From the NCBI RefSeq assembly GCF_000478885.1, contig NC_022567.1, positions 930,001 through 994,000 on the forward strand: a stretch of 64,000 nucleotides of DNA, written 5' to 3'. Of this stretch, positions 24,975-34,231 are shown in pieces. Position 1 is the first letter of the stretch, and each line of letters opens with the position of its first letter. The DNA comes from Adlercreutzia equolifaciens DSM 19450 (GTDB lineage Bacteria > Actinomycetota > Coriobacteriia > Coriobacteriales > Eggerthellaceae). A model generated the notes under the pieces. It searched no databases. It saw nothing but the letters and a program-made list of their open reading frames with translations, and was not told where the DNA came from. A program made the position numbers and the translations under genes.

Positions 24975-25223
24975 AGGGCCGGCCCCTCATCGGCGGATGC
25001 CCAGAAGCGTCTGGCGCTGGAGGCGGACGGCTACAAGGTCATCACGGTGACGGCGGGGCAGATCGGCAATTCGGGCGAGATGCGGCGCATCGCCGAGCAG
25101 TGCTATCGACGGCGGGGCAAGAGATTCCGCCCTCAAAGCAAGGAATTCGCGAATCAGCAAGCTCTCCTGTTCCGCATGGGCTGGTCGCTGGAGGATTACT
25201 GCCTCAAAGAGCAGCCTCGCTAG
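24975..25223 (+). pseudogene. Gene remnant: C-terminal fragment of a possible DUF559/endonuclease-fold protein
   Basis: An open frame without a plausible start codon, bounded by TAG at 24972 and TAG at 25221. It translates into protein-like sequence including KRLALEADGYKVITVTAGQI and EMRRIAEQCYRRRGKRFRP. The pattern (residue run RLALEADGYKVITVT followed by a basic helix) resembles the C-terminal nuclease-like part of DUF559 proteins attached to AbiEi-like regulators in actinobacteria; this identity is tentative. The upstream part of the gene is missing, so this looks like a decayed leftover downstream of queA. Confidence 0.5.
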
Positions 25224-25270
25224 GTGCTTTTCAAGAAAATAGTTTTCCCAGCTCACAGTAAAGGATTAGG

Positions 25271-25296
25271 AAAAAGATTACGAGAATAATCTTTTT
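25271..25296. promoter_or_regulatory. AT-rich perfect hairpin before the flavin reductase gene
   Basis: AAAAAGATTA and TAATCTTTTT pair perfectly over 10 bp around a six-base loop. The trailing T-run could make it a weak bidirectional terminator, or it may be an operator for the gene that starts 180 bases later. The surrounding 25224-25300 is strikingly AT-rich for this genome; the rest of the gap to 25473 is GC-rich and featureless. Confidence 0.45.
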
Positions 25297-25473
25297 CTCG
25301 CTCGCTTTCCGATGCGCGATGGCGCGGCAGCGGCCATAGTGGGGGCCGTCACGGGGCGCAAGAGAGCGTCCGCCGACAGCGAGGCATCGGGACGCGCAGA
25401 GGCGCCCGGCGCAAGGAGAGGCACGAGGGCGCACGAAAGGCGTCCCGCGCAACGGAAAGAGAGGGAGTTCACC

Positions 25474-27114
25474 ATGACCACCACTGTTACTCGTCGCGAC
25501 CTGTTCAAGTTCGGCGGCCTGGCCGCGCTCGGCGTGGCCGGCGCCAGCACGCTCGCCGGCTGTGGCCAGCCCAAGACCGTCGCCGAGGCCGCTGCCGAGA
25601 AGGGCCTGGCCGACACGGGTGCCGCTACCGGCCCCGCGTTCCTCGCGCTCCAGGAACCCATCACCGATTTCGCCGAGACCCACGAGTACGACGTCGTCGT
25701 GGTCGGCGCCGGCGAGTCGGGCCTGTCCGCCGTGCACACCGCGCTCGAGGCCGGCGCGCGCGTGGCCTGCGTGCAGAACATCAACGCCGCCCAGACCACC
25801 GGCAACATGGCCGCCTCCATCGACCTCACCCAGACCGACGAGGCCGCCATCCAGGCCTGCGTGAGCTTCATCAACTGGAAGAGCGACTACCGCTCCAACC
25901 GCGACCTCGTGAGCATCTGGGCCCACAACTCTCAGGAGGCCCTGGCCTGGTGGGCCGAGGAGGCGGCGAAGGGCGGCGTGGAGAGCAAGCCCCACGACGC
26001 CGTGCTCTCCTACAACGGCTACGACATTCACCTGCACGCCAACACCTACTTCCACGTGGAGGGCAACCACAACGCCGCCGCCACGGTGATCGCCGAGAAC
26101 CTGGCCGCCGCCGGTGCCGAGTTCTTCTACAACATGCCCTGCAAGCAGCTGCAAACCGACGAGTCCGGTGCGGTCACGGGCGCCATCTGCGAGGACGCCG
26201 ACGGGGCGCACCACCTGTTCACGGCGACCAAGGGCGTCATTCTGGCCTGCGGCGACTACTCCTCCAACCAGGAGATGCTCGACTACTACGCGCCGGACAC
26301 CAAGGGCTTCTCGCTGTTCACCGACTTCCGCGACGGCTCGGGCCTGGTGGCCGGCATGAACGCGGGAGCCATCATGACGCCGCACACCCACACCAAGATG
26401 ATCCACGGCGAGCCGGCGGCCGTGCGCTTGGAGATGCCCTTCCTCTTCGTCGACCAGGAGGGCAACCGCTTCATGGACGAGACCTGCTGCCGCATGGGCT
26501 ACATGAACAACTTCGCCCGCCCGTACCTGGCGAAGGCCGGCTTCGCGGACTCCACGGCGGCGAAGTTCTTCAGTCTGGTGCCCGCGAACTGGGAGAGCTA
26601 CTACGAGGAGTGGAAGGCCGCCAGCCCCTACGACATCTCCCAGTACAACGGCGACAACAAGGTGAACCCCGAGAAGTGGATCACCGCCGACACCATTGAG
26701 GGCCTGGCCGAGGCCATGAATGCCTACGCCGCGGAGAACGATTGGAAGCTCACGAACATCGATGCCGCCGCCCTGGCCGACACCGTGGCCCGCTACAACG
26801 AGCTGTGCGCCGCCGGCCGCGACGAGGACTTCGGCAAGGCCGCCAAGTACCTTGTGCCCATCGAGGGCGGCCCCTACTACGCCATCCCCCGCGGCTCCAA
26901 CAAGCTGCCGGCCATCCTGGGAGGCCTCGTGGTCGATAGCAACCACCAGTGCCTGAACGGGGAGTTCGAGCCCATCGGCGGCCTGTACGCCGTGGGCAAT
27001 GCCTCGGGCCAGTTCTTCGGTGGCGTGGATTACCCCATGGACATCGAGGGACTCTCCATCGGCCGCGCCATCACCTCGGGCTACTACACCGGCCGCTTGG
27101 TGGCGAGCCTGTAG
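25474..27114 (+). CDS. Tat-exported FAD-dependent reductase (fumarate reductase flavoprotein family)
   Basis: 546 aa. The N-terminus has a twin-arginine motif (TRRDLFKFGG), a hydrophobic stretch and a lipobox (TLAGCGQ), so it is a Tat lipoprotein on the outer face of the membrane. YDVVVVGAGESGLSAVHTAL is the FAD Rossmann motif; the rest matches FAD_binding_2/fumarate reductase-like flavoproteins (AILGGLVVDSNHQ, then GGVDYPMDIEGLSIGRAITSGYY). No heme or FMN-binding domain is present, so electrons must come from a partner. Family members in gut Coriobacteriia reduce diverse organic acceptors; this substrate is unknown. ATG 25474 follows GAGAGGGAG. A membrane LuxR gene follows. Confidence 0.88.
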   Translation: MTTTVTRRDLFKFGGLAALGVAGASTLAGCGQPKTVAEAAAEKGLADTGAATGPAFLALQEPITDFAETHEYDVVVVGAGESGLSAVHTALEAGARVACVQNINAAQTTGNMAASIDLTQTDEAAIQACVSFINWKSDYRSNRDLVSIWAHNSQEALAWWAEEAAKGGVESKPHDAVLSYNGYDIHLHANTYFHVEGNHNAAATVIAENLAAAGAEFFYNMPCKQLQTDESGAVTGAICEDADGAHHLFTATKGVILACGDYSSNQEMLDYYAPDTKGFSLFTDFRDGSGLVAGMNAGAIMTPHTHTKMIHGEPAAVRLEMPFLFVDQEGNRFMDETCCRMGYMNNFARPYLAKAGFADSTAAKFFSLVPANWESYYEEWKAASPYDISQYNGDNKVNPEKWITADTIEGLAEAMNAYAAENDWKLTNIDAAALADTVARYNELCAAGRDEDFGKAAKYLVPIEGGPYYAIPRGSNKLPAILGGLVVDSNHQCLNGEFEPIGGLYAVGNASGQFFGGVDYPMDIEGLSIGRAITSGYYTGRLVASL

Positions 27115-27139
27115 GCCGCCCGCCGTCTCACCCTCCCGT

Positions 27140-27180
27140 GCCCGGCCGACGCTCCCTCCCCGTCGGCCGGGCTTTTGTTT
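27140..27180 (+). terminator. Strong rho-independent terminator after the flavin reductase gene
   Basis: Perfect 12-bp GC stem GCCCGGCCGACG (27140-27151) / CGTCGGCCGGGC (27161-27172), nine-base loop, then TTTTGTTT. It sits 25 bases after the stop and separates this gene from the LuxR gene. Confidence 0.92.
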
Positions 27181-27255
27181 GCGAGCGTTTGCATCCTCCG
27201 ATGGGCAAGGGGCTCGGGAAAGCGCCGACCCGGTCGCCAGCCGGCCCCGTCACCT

Positions 27256-27263
27256 GCTATAAT
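27256..27263 (+). promoter_or_regulatory. Extended -10 promoter giving a leaderless luxR-type transcript
   Basis: TGCTATAAT (TATAAT at 27258-27263, with the extended TG before it) and no -35 match. Seven bases separate TATAAT from ATG 27271, so the transcript would begin at or next to the start codon. Confidence 0.6.
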
Positions 27264-27270
27264 GGCCGCC

Positions 27271-28698
27271 ATGGGGAATCTGCTGAAGGACATACGGAAG
27301 GGGAGGGAGGATCGCTCCCTGTACCTGCGGGGCATCTTGCCCTACCTGTTCGCGCTCGGTTGCGCCCGCGCTTGGGTGACGCTGGCCGTGGCGGCGCCGG
27401 CCCTCGCGCTGCCGGCCGCCTTCGATCTGCACGACGTCTTCGATTACTCGTTCTGTCTGATCTCCATCGCGGCGGCGCTCGCCGCGCGCCGCCTTCTGCC
27501 GCTGAACGCCACGGGGCGGATGCGCGCAGCGTCGGCGGCGTTGATGACGGGGGCGTCGCTCTGCCTCATCGCCGCCGGCACTGGCCTGGTCGGAGGGCCC
27601 GCGGCCGTCGTCCTTGTGGCCGCGGGCGCGGCGGCGGGAGGCGCGGGCTTCGGCCTCTTCCTGCTTCTGTGGGCCGAGGTCCTAAGCTGCATCTCGCTCA
27701 TCCGCATTTTCCTGTATACGACGGCCTCCCAGCTGGTGGCCGTCGTCTGCGTGTTCTTCTGCGACGGCCTGGACGATTTGCGCGTGGCCTGCGCTTTGGT
27801 GATCCTGCCGCCGGTGGCGCTGCTCTGCCTGCGCCGGGCCTTCTCGGCGCTGCCCGCCGCCGATCGCCCCTCGCCGGTCATTCCGAAGTTCACCTACCCG
27901 TGGAAGATCTTCGTGCTTCTGGCCCTGTACTCCTTCGCCTACGGGCTGCGCCAGCACCAGCTGGCCGCCGGCGCCGGCATGCACTCGTCGGTCTCGACGG
28001 CCATCGTCATGGCGGTGCTGTTCGCGAGCGCCTACTTCTTCTCGAACCGCTTCAATATCGGGACGCTGTACCGCTCGCCGCTCGTGCTCATCGTGTGCGG
28101 CTTTCTGCTCGTGCCCGTCGAGGGCGTCTTCGGCACGGCGGCGTCCAGCTATCTCATCTCCATGAGCTACTCGCTCGTGGGCATTATCGTGGCGCTGCTT
28201 CTGTACGACATCTCGAAGCGTCTCGGGGTCACGGTCGTCATCTTCGCCGCCATCAAAGGCGCCGAGCAGGTGTTCGTCATCTGGGGTAAGGGGGTCGCCG
28301 AGGCCATGGCCGCGGCCGGCATGAACGCCGGCGCCCAGGACGCGGTCATCGCGGTTGCGGTGGTGGCCATGATGCTGGCGGCGACGCTCATCCTGCTGTC
28401 CGAGAAGGAGCTGGCGAGCCGCTGGGGCGTGCGCATCCTGGATGCGGGCGGCCTCGTGGAGAAGACCCCGGAAGAGCTGCGGCGCGACGAGCGGGCGGCC
28501 GAGCTGGCCGAGCACGCCCGCCTCACCCCGCGGGAGACCGAGATTCTGGCGCTGGTGGCCCAGGGCAAGAACGGCCCGGCCATCATGCAGGAGCTGTTCA
28601 TCGCCGAGGGCACCTTCAAGGCCCATATGAGCCACATCTACGAGAAGTGCGGCGTCGCGAATCGCCGCGAGCTCGTGGCGCTTTTGGGCGCGAGATAG
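27271..28698 (+). CDS. LuxR-type regulator with multi-spanning membrane domain
   Basis: 475 aa. About twelve hydrophobic segments (residues about 20-390) precede a C-terminal GerE/LuxR HTH (LTPRETEILALVAQGKNGPA through ANRRELVALL). This arrangement is a family expanded in Eggerthellaceae, often beside flavin reductase genes as here, and is thought to sense a small molecule and control the neighbour. An ATG at 27262 overlaps the -10, so I start at 27271; no ribosome site is present, in line with a leaderless mRNA. It has its own promoter and lies after a terminator. The ligand is unknown. Confidence 0.88.
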   Translation: MGNLLKDIRKGREDRSLYLRGILPYLFALGCARAWVTLAVAAPALALPAAFDLHDVFDYSFCLISIAAALAARRLLPLNATGRMRAASAALMTGASLCLIAAGTGLVGGPAAVVLVAAGAAAGGAGFGLFLLLWAEVLSCISLIRIFLYTTASQLVAVVCVFFCDGLDDLRVACALVILPPVALLCLRRAFSALPAADRPSPVIPKFTYPWKIFVLLALYSFAYGLRQHQLAAGAGMHSSVSTAIVMAVLFASAYFFSNRFNIGTLYRSPLVLIVCGFLLVPVEGVFGTAASSYLISMSYSLVGIIVALLLYDISKRLGVTVVIFAAIKGAEQVFVIWGKGVAEAMAAAGMNAGAQDAVIAVAVVAMMLAATLILLSEKELASRWGVRILDAGGLVEKTPEELRRDERAAELAEHARLTPRETEILALVAQGKNGPAIMQELFIAEGTFKAHMSHIYEKCGVANRRELVALLGAR

Positions 28699-28824
28699 GG
28701 CGCGCCCGCTCAGCGGAGGCTCGCCGCCGATTGGAGGAGCGTTGCGGCGTTGGGGCGCGCCTCCGAGGCTCCCGAGGCGCTTCCGATTATGCCGCATAAG
28801 TTGTTGCGATGTCGGAATAGGGCT

Positions 28825-28852
28825 TTGACCTTCGGTTCATTTATGGCACAAT
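28825..28852 (+). promoter_or_regulatory. Promoter of the secDF operon
   Basis: TTGACC (28825-28830) and CACAAT (28847-28852) with a 16-base spacer, predicting a leader of about 87 nt before secDF. Confidence 0.55.
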
Positions 28853-28945
28853 AGGCAAGTTAACGCAAAAGCGCCGCTTCGGGGGAGGCTGGGGCGCTCT
28901 TCGCGCAAGAGATTTTAGGAACGCGAAAGAAGAAGGTCGCATCCC

Positions 28946-31642
28946 ATGGCATTGGAACGCAACGTCAAGAAGAAGCCGGCCCGTACGGCGGATCGCCGCA
29001 ACGTGTGGCTGCTCATCCTCACCACCCTGCTCATCGTCGTGTCGGCGGTGCTGTTCACCCCGCCCAACGAGAAGATCAACCAGGGCCTCGACATTCAAGG
29101 CGGCCTGTCGGTGGTGCTCACGGCGAAGTCCACGGACGGCCAGCCGGTCACCCCCGAGGACATGGAGAAGTCCCGCGCCATCATCGAGAGCCGCGTGAAC
29201 GCGTTGGGCGCCTCGGAGGCCACGGTGCAGGAGCAGGGCTCCGACCAGATTCTCGTGCAGATCCCCGGCCTGGCCGACACGGAGGAGGCGCTCGCCACCA
29301 TCGGGCGCACCGGCTCGCTGGAGTTCGCCCGGCTTGACTCGTTCACCGACGAGGACACCCGCAACGCCATCGACTCCGGCCAGACCTCCGGCGAGGGCAC
29401 GGTGACCGACGAGTTCGGCAACGCCTTCCCCTCGGGCCAGGTGCAGCACATGGCCGTGGAGCCGGGCACCTACACGCCCATCGTCACCGGCGCCGACATC
29501 ACCAACGTCACCATCGGCCGCGAGAGCGAGGGCAGCACCTACTACAGCGTGAACATCACGTTGAACTCTCAGGGAGCCAAGGCCTTCGCCGACGCCTCGC
29601 GCGATCTGGTGGCCGACCACGGCAAGATCGTCATCATCCTAGACGGCGAGGTGCAATCCGCCCCGGCCGTGCAGTCCGAGATTCCCAACGGCGAGGTGTC
29701 CATCACCGGCCAGTACTCTTTGGAAGACGCCAAGGCGCTGCAGACCATCCTGGAGTCCGGCTCGCTGCCGGTGTCCTTCGAGTACGCCCAATCCCAGGTC
29801 GTCGGCCCCACCTTGGGCCAGGACGCGCTCGTCTCCGGCGTCATCGTGGCCCTTATCGGCCTGGCGCTTGTCATGCTGTACCTGCTGTTCTTCTACAAGG
29901 GGCTCGGCATCATCACCGCCGCGGCCATGGGCGTGTTCGCCGTGCTTTACCTCGGCATCCTGGCGGCCCTTTCCGCCTTCCACCTGTTCAGCCTCTCTTT
30001 GGCGGGCATTGCCGGCATCGTGCTGACCATCGGCATGGCGGCGGACTCCTCCATCCTCACGGTGGAGCGCTTCCGCGAGGAGATCCGCATGGGCCGCTCG
30101 GTGAAGGCGGCCTCCATCACCGGCGTGAAGCACGCCATCTTCACCTCCATCGACGCCGACCTCGTGACCATGGTCTCGGCGCTGTGCCTGTTCTTCCTCG
30201 CCGCCGCCTCCGTCAAGGGCTTCGGCATGACGCTGGCCTTGGGCATCATCTGCGACATCGCCATGATGCTCATCTTCAAGGCACCGCTCATCCGCCTGCT
30301 GGCGCCGAAGGTCATCGCGAGGCACCCCGGCTTCTGGGGCATCAAGGACTCCATCGACGCGTCGAAGGGTTACGCCGAACTGGCCGCTGCCGAGGGCGTG
30401 CCTGAGGCCGAGGCCGAGGCCGGCGCCCAGATGAACGCCGCCGAGACCCGCGTCATCGCCGAGGGCGAGGGCGAGCCGGGCTCGGTTGCCGTCACCGCCG
30501 TGCGCAAGATCAAGGGCCGCTTCATCAAGCGCGACATCAACTTCCTCGGCTACCGCAAGGTGTTCCTCACCGTGGCCGCCGTGGCCATGGTGGCCTGCCT
30601 TGCCATCGTGGGCTTCCGCGGCCTGAACTTCGGCATCGAGTTCGTTGGCGGCACGTCGGTGGCCTTCCACGGCACCGGCGACATCACCACCGAGCAGATG
30701 CGCGAGGCCTTCAACGACGCCGGCGAGCCGGATGCCGTCATCCAGACCACCGAGACCGGCGGCGAGCCCGGCTTCCTCGTGCGCACCACGACCACCTCGG
30801 CCGAGGACGCCACGGCCCACGCCAACCAGGTGGCCGAGGCGCTCGGCATGACCTCGAGCGACTTCGAAGTGACCACCATCGGCCCGGACTGGGGCGCAAG
30901 CGTCATCCAGAGCTCGCTCATCGCCTTCCTCGTGTCCATCCTGCTCATCATCGTCTACATCGCCATCCGCTTCGAGTACAAGATGGGCGTCATGGCCATT
31001 GTCGCGCTGTTCCACGACCTCATCCTGGTGGTGGGCATCTACGCGCTCGTGGGTCGCGAGGTGAACCCGAACACCATCGCCGCGCTGCTCACGATCCTCG
31101 GCTACTCGCTCTACGACACCGTGGTCGTGTTCCACCGCATCAACGACAACATGAAGGGCGAGGACATCCGTTGCACCTTTATGACCATGGCCAACCACTC
31201 CATGAACCAGGTGTTCATCCGCACCATCAACACGACGCTCACCTCGTTCATCCCGGTGTTCGCCATGCTCTTGTTCGGCGGCGAGACGCTGAAGGACTTC
31301 GCGTTCGCCATGGCCATCGGCCTTATCGCCGGCTCGTACTCGTCCGTCGCCATCGCGTGCCCCCTGTACTGCCTGTGGAAGACGCGCGAGCCGAAGTTCG
31401 CGAAGCTGCAGAAGAAGTACGGCACGGAAGTGGGCCTGTTCGAGTTCGACCACTCCGCTTCCACGGGCATCGCCCAGGTGCCGCTGGCGCGCCTTGAGGC
31501 CAACGCGCGCGCCGAGGCCTACGTAGCTGAGCAGAAGGAAGCGACCGGCGAGGCGCCCGACGCCGCAGCGGTGGCGGCGGCCGCCAAGCCCAAGCCGGTG
31601 AACAACAAGAAAAAGAAGCACCGCCACGGAAGGGCGCAGTAA
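28946..31642 (+). CDS. secDF: Fused SecD-SecF protein-export membrane protein
   Basis: 898 aa. SecD half: N-terminal membrane helix, LDIQGGLSVVLTAK, a large extracellular domain (about 60-290), then SecD membrane segments including GVIVALIGLALVMLYLLFFY. SecF half from about 530: FRGLNFGIEFVGGTSVAFHG, then LTILGYSLYDTVVVFHRIND. SecDF uses the proton gradient to pull secreted proteins from the SecYEG channel. Fusion of the two occurs in Bacillus and many Gram-positive lineages. A charged, Ala/Glu-rich linker (about 475-505) joins the halves, and a Lys/His-rich tail ends the protein. DUF1292 follows after two bases. Confidence 0.95.
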   Translation: MALERNVKKKPARTADRRNVWLLILTTLLIVVSAVLFTPPNEKINQGLDIQGGLSVVLTAKSTDGQPVTPEDMEKSRAIIESRVNALGASEATVQEQGSDQILVQIPGLADTEEALATIGRTGSLEFARLDSFTDEDTRNAIDSGQTSGEGTVTDEFGNAFPSGQVQHMAVEPGTYTPIVTGADITNVTIGRESEGSTYYSVNITLNSQGAKAFADASRDLVADHGKIVIILDGEVQSAPAVQSEIPNGEVSITGQYSLEDAKALQTILESGSLPVSFEYAQSQVVGPTLGQDALVSGVIVALIGLALVMLYLLFFYKGLGIITAAAMGVFAVLYLGILAALSAFHLFSLSLAGIAGIVLTIGMAADSSILTVERFREEIRMGRSVKAASITGVKHAIFTSIDADLVTMVSALCLFFLAAASVKGFGMTLALGIICDIAMMLIFKAPLIRLLAPKVIARHPGFWGIKDSIDASKGYAELAAAEGVPEAEAEAGAQMNAAETRVIAEGEGEPGSVAVTAVRKIKGRFIKRDINFLGYRKVFLTVAAVAMVACLAIVGFRGLNFGIEFVGGTSVAFHGTGDITTEQMREAFNDAGEPDAVIQTTETGGEPGFLVRTTTTSAEDATAHANQVAEALGMTSSDFEVTTIGPDWGASVIQSSLIAFLVSILLIIVYIAIRFEYKMGVMAIVALFHDLILVVGIYALVGREVNPNTIAALLTILGYSLYDTVVVFHRINDNMKGEDIRCTFMTMANHSMNQVFIRTINTTLTSFIPVFAMLLFGGETLKDFAFAMAIGLIAGSYSSVAIACPLYCLWKTREPKFAKLQKKYGTEVGLFEFDHSASTGIAQVPLARLEANARAEAYVAEQKEATGEAPDAAAVAAAAKPKPVNNKKKKHRHGRAQ

Positions 31643-31644
31643 TT

Positions 31645-31968
31645 ATGGTTCGTGAAGGTTCGGCCCCCAACTTTTGTCCGCCTACCGAGGAGGGCATCAC
31701 CATTACGCTCGTCGACGAGAAGGGCGAGCAGGTGGAACTGGAGTTCCTCGGGCTCGTGCTGAAGGGAGAGAGCTCGTTCGGGTTCTTCTTCCCGGTGGAC
31801 GATGAGCATCCGGCCATGTCTTCCGGCGAGGTGGTGGTGCTGGAAGTGACCGAGGTCGACGAGGACGGTCAGCCCTGCTCCTTCGAGCTGGTGGACGACG
31901 AGGTCATCGCCGCCGAGGCCTACGCGGACTTCCAGGAAGCCGCCAAGGACCTGTACGACTTCGCCTAA
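31645..31968 (+). CDS. DUF1292 (YrzB-like) family protein
   Basis: 107 aa, very acidic. ITLVDEKGEQVELEFLGLV and the C-terminal DEVIAAEAYADFQ match the DUF1292 pattern of small beta-rich proteins of unknown function found in Firmicutes and Actinobacteria. It starts two bases after secDF and is surely co-transcribed. The N-terminal 15 residues are an extension. No function can be assigned. Confidence 0.75.
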   Translation: MVREGSAPNFCPPTEEGITITLVDEKGEQVELEFLGLVLKGESSFGFFFPVDDEHPAMSSGEVVVLEVTEVDEDGQPCSFELVDDEVIAAEAYADFQEAAKDLYDFA

Positions 31969-31991
31969 GGGCGCGGTTCGAAGGACGCTCG

Positions 31992-32216
31992 ATGATCTTC
32001 GTCGCCGACCCTGCCTCCGCGTTCACCTTGCGCGAGCAGCAGATCCTCTACTACATTGCCGGCGGTCTCTCGAACAAGGAGATCGCCGGGCGGCTCTCCC
32101 TCTCCGAGCAGACGGTGAAGGCGCACCTGTCCCATATGACCACGAAGTGCGGTCGCGCGAACCGCGCGGCGCTTGTGGCCTACGGCTTCGAAACCGGTCT
32201 GCTGCGCCGCCGCTGA
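31992..32216 (+). CDS. Small stand-alone LuxR/GerE-type HTH protein
   Basis: 74 aa, essentially only a GerE HTH: FTLREQQILYYIAGGLSNKE, then RLSLSEQTVKAHLSHMTTKC. It lacks a receiver or sensor domain, like Bacillus GerE. ATG 31992 lies 23 bases after the DUF1292 gene and in the same direction; GAAGGA lies ten bases before it. It may regulate the adjoining heme-type genes or act elsewhere; the sequence does not decide. Confidence 0.82.
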   Translation: MIFVADPASAFTLREQQILYYIAGGLSNKEIAGRLSLSEQTVKAHLSHMTTKCGRANRAALVAYGFETGLLRRR

Positions 32217-32292
32217 TTAGCCCGAACGGGGGATGGCGGGGGAGGCGGCCTCGGGTAAACTGGGACTCTCTCGCGGGGAGGAAAGCGCGCTT

Positions 32293-33126
32293 GTGACCTT
32301 GTTCGTCTTCGAAATACTCTGCATCCTGCTCTACGGCGCGGCGAGCGCCTTGGGAGCGTTCGGCCTCAGGCGCGATCACCGTCGGGCCGCGCGGGCGGCC
32401 AAGGGCGTCTATCTGGTCGCCGTGGCCGCGCACTCCGCGGTCATCGGCATGGAATCGGTGAGCACGGAGGGCACGCTGCTGTCCGGCCCCAACATCGTCA
32501 TGCTGGCCTCGTGGGTGCTTGCCGTGGTGACGGCGGCGGGGCTGCTCGTCACCCGCCGCGGGCTCGCCTTCTCCACCGCCGCCGCGCCGGTGGTGGCGCT
32601 GCTCATCCTGGTGTCCCAGTGGCTGCGCATCCTCGATCCCGCGGGCGCCGACAATATGGCCTTCTACCACTGGCCGCTCCTCGTGCCCCATATCGTGCTC
32701 GTGTTCGTCGCCCTGGCCTGTTTCGCCACCTCGGCCATATCGGCTGCGCTCGACTGGTACCAGCGCCGTCTCATGGCGGCCCGCAGCGCCAAGGTGCTCG
32801 AGCTGAACACGCCGGCGCTGGACACGCTCGCCCTCATCTCGCGCTTGGCGGGGCTGGTGGGCCTGACCGCGCTCATCGCCGCCATGCTCATCGGGTTCAC
32901 GCACCTGGTGGCGCTCTACGCGGCCATGGCCCAAATCGGCACCGAGGGCAATCTGGGCTATCTGGTGCCGCGTGTGGCGCTCTCCCTGGCGACGACGGCC
33001 GTCTGGTCGGTGTTCTGCGTCTTGTCGTTCCTCGCGCCCTGGGCTGCGTCGGCGCGGGCTCGCGATGCCCTCGCCATCGCCGGCCTTGCGGCGGCGGTGC
33101 TGCTCGTCGCGGTGTCGGCGGGGTAG
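32293..33126 (+). CDS. HemX/CcsA-like membrane protein (cytochrome c assembly family)
   Basis: 277 aa, about eight membrane segments. The segment FYHWPLLVPHIVLVFVALACF, with histidines at the membrane border, resembles the HemX/CcsA (PF01578) heme-handling family. HemX in other bacteria keeps the level of glutamyl-tRNA reductase in check, and the next gene is HemA-like. ATG 32233 is possible (297 aa), but GTG 32293 has GGGGAGGAA nine bases upstream and places the first helix at the N-terminus, so I prefer it. Identity rests on topology, histidine context and gene order and is moderately sure. Confidence 0.65.
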   Translation: MTLFVFEILCILLYGAASALGAFGLRRDHRRAARAAKGVYLVAVAAHSAVIGMESVSTEGTLLSGPNIVMLASWVLAVVTAAGLLVTRRGLAFSTAAAPVVALLILVSQWLRILDPAGADNMAFYHWPLLVPHIVLVFVALACFATSAISAALDWYQRRLMAARSAKVLELNTPALDTLALISRLAGLVGLTALIAAMLIGFTHLVALYAAMAQIGTEGNLGYLVPRVALSLATTAVWSVFCVLSFLAPWAASARARDALAIAGLAAAVLLVAVSAG

Positions 33127-33130
33127 GGCC

Positions 33131-34231
33131 ATGGGCTTGTTCGTTGCGGGCGTGAACCCGCGTCGCGCCGTCTTCTCGCCGATAAGCCAGCGTCTCGCCG
33201 ACGGGGCTTCTCGGCGCGCGCTTCTGGTCGAGGTGTCGGCCCACCGGAGCCTCTCCGAGGGGCTCATCGTGGCGAGTGGCGCGCGCGTGGAGCTGTACGC
33301 GGTGGCGGAGGAGGGCTGCGACGCCTACGATATCGCCGCCGGGCTTCTCGGTGCTATGGCCGAGGGGGAAGTGGGCGGCGCGCTCTATTTCGCCGAGGGA
33401 ATCGACGCCGCCTCTCACCTGTTTGCCGCCTTATACGGTCTGGACGAATTCGCCCGGGAGTCCCAGGCGGGGGCGTCGCTTCTTCGGGAAGGCGACTCGC
33501 TTGCTGCGGGGGATCTGGCGCAGCCGGGAGGGCGCGGGGTCCTCGGGGCGCCGGGTTCGCCGGACGCGCTGTCCGCATGCTGGGCGCGTGCCCTGTCGGA
33601 GGCACGGCGGGCGGGCGCGCTGGGCGACGACCTGACCCGGCTCGCGGCGGCGGTCTCCCGCCTGTCGAGCGCTCTGTCGGCGGCCGACACCTCCGCTTCG
33701 ACGGCGGCGCTGGCCGAGACGGCCGTGGAGCTGGCCCGGCGCGTGTTCGGTCACCTTGAGCGCCGATGCGTGCTCGTTGCCGGCCCGGACGATTTATCGC
33801 TGGCCTTCGCCGGTGCGTTCCTCAGTGCTGGTGTAGAACGCTTCCAGCTCCTCGGCGACGAGGAGCATGGCGTCGCCGCCCGCGCGTTCGACGCGGCCAT
33901 GGCCGACCCTCAACTGCTTTCGGCACTGCTCGTCGATGCCGACATCGTCTTGGCGGAAAGCGCCGTGGAAGGCGCCGCGCTCGATCGTCGGCTCATGAAG
34001 GGCGTCGTCCGCCTGCGTCGGGGCCGTCCGATGCTGCTCGTCGATGCTAGCGCGGACGGCTCGCTCGTCGATCGCCGCATCGCCTCCCTCGACGGCGTCT
34101 TCCTCTATACCGCCGCCGACCTGGCCGCTATCACGCGAGACGCCCCCTGGGCGCGTCTCGGTGCCGACGACGCCCGCGAACATCTCCTCGCCGATGCGGT
34201 TCGCGCTTTCGCTCTGGAGTTGGGCGAATAG
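33131..34231 (+). CDS. HemA-like protein lacking the catalytic cysteine
   Basis: 366 aa. The layout follows glutamyl-tRNA reductase: N-terminal GVNPRRAVFS, ASGARVELYAV where active enzymes have STCNRVELYAV, SHLFAALYGLDEF for the HLFxVAxGLDS block, ELARRVFGHLERRCVLVAGP for the NADPH domain, and LDGVFLYTAADL near the C-terminus. The catalytic cysteine is replaced by glycine at residue 50, the E. coli position; H96 is kept and the GEPQI loop is lost. It therefore cannot work as a normal reductase and may be a regulatory or heme-binding paralogue. ATG 33131 is five bases after the HemX-like stop. Gene order hemX-hemA is common in heme clusters. Confidence 0.75.
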   Translation: MGLFVAGVNPRRAVFSPISQRLADGASRRALLVEVSAHRSLSEGLIVASGARVELYAVAEEGCDAYDIAAGLLGAMAEGEVGGALYFAEGIDAASHLFAALYGLDEFARESQAGASLLREGDSLAAGDLAQPGGRGVLGAPGSPDALSACWARALSEARRAGALGDDLTRLAAAVSRLSSALSAADTSASTAALAETAVELARRVFGHLERRCVLVAGPDDLSLAFAGAFLSAGVERFQLLGDEEHGVAARAFDAAMADPQLLSALLVDADIVLAESAVEGAALDRRLMKGVVRLRRGRPMLLVDASADGSLVDRRIASLDGVFLYTAADLAAITRDAPWARLGADDAREHLLADAVRAFALELGE

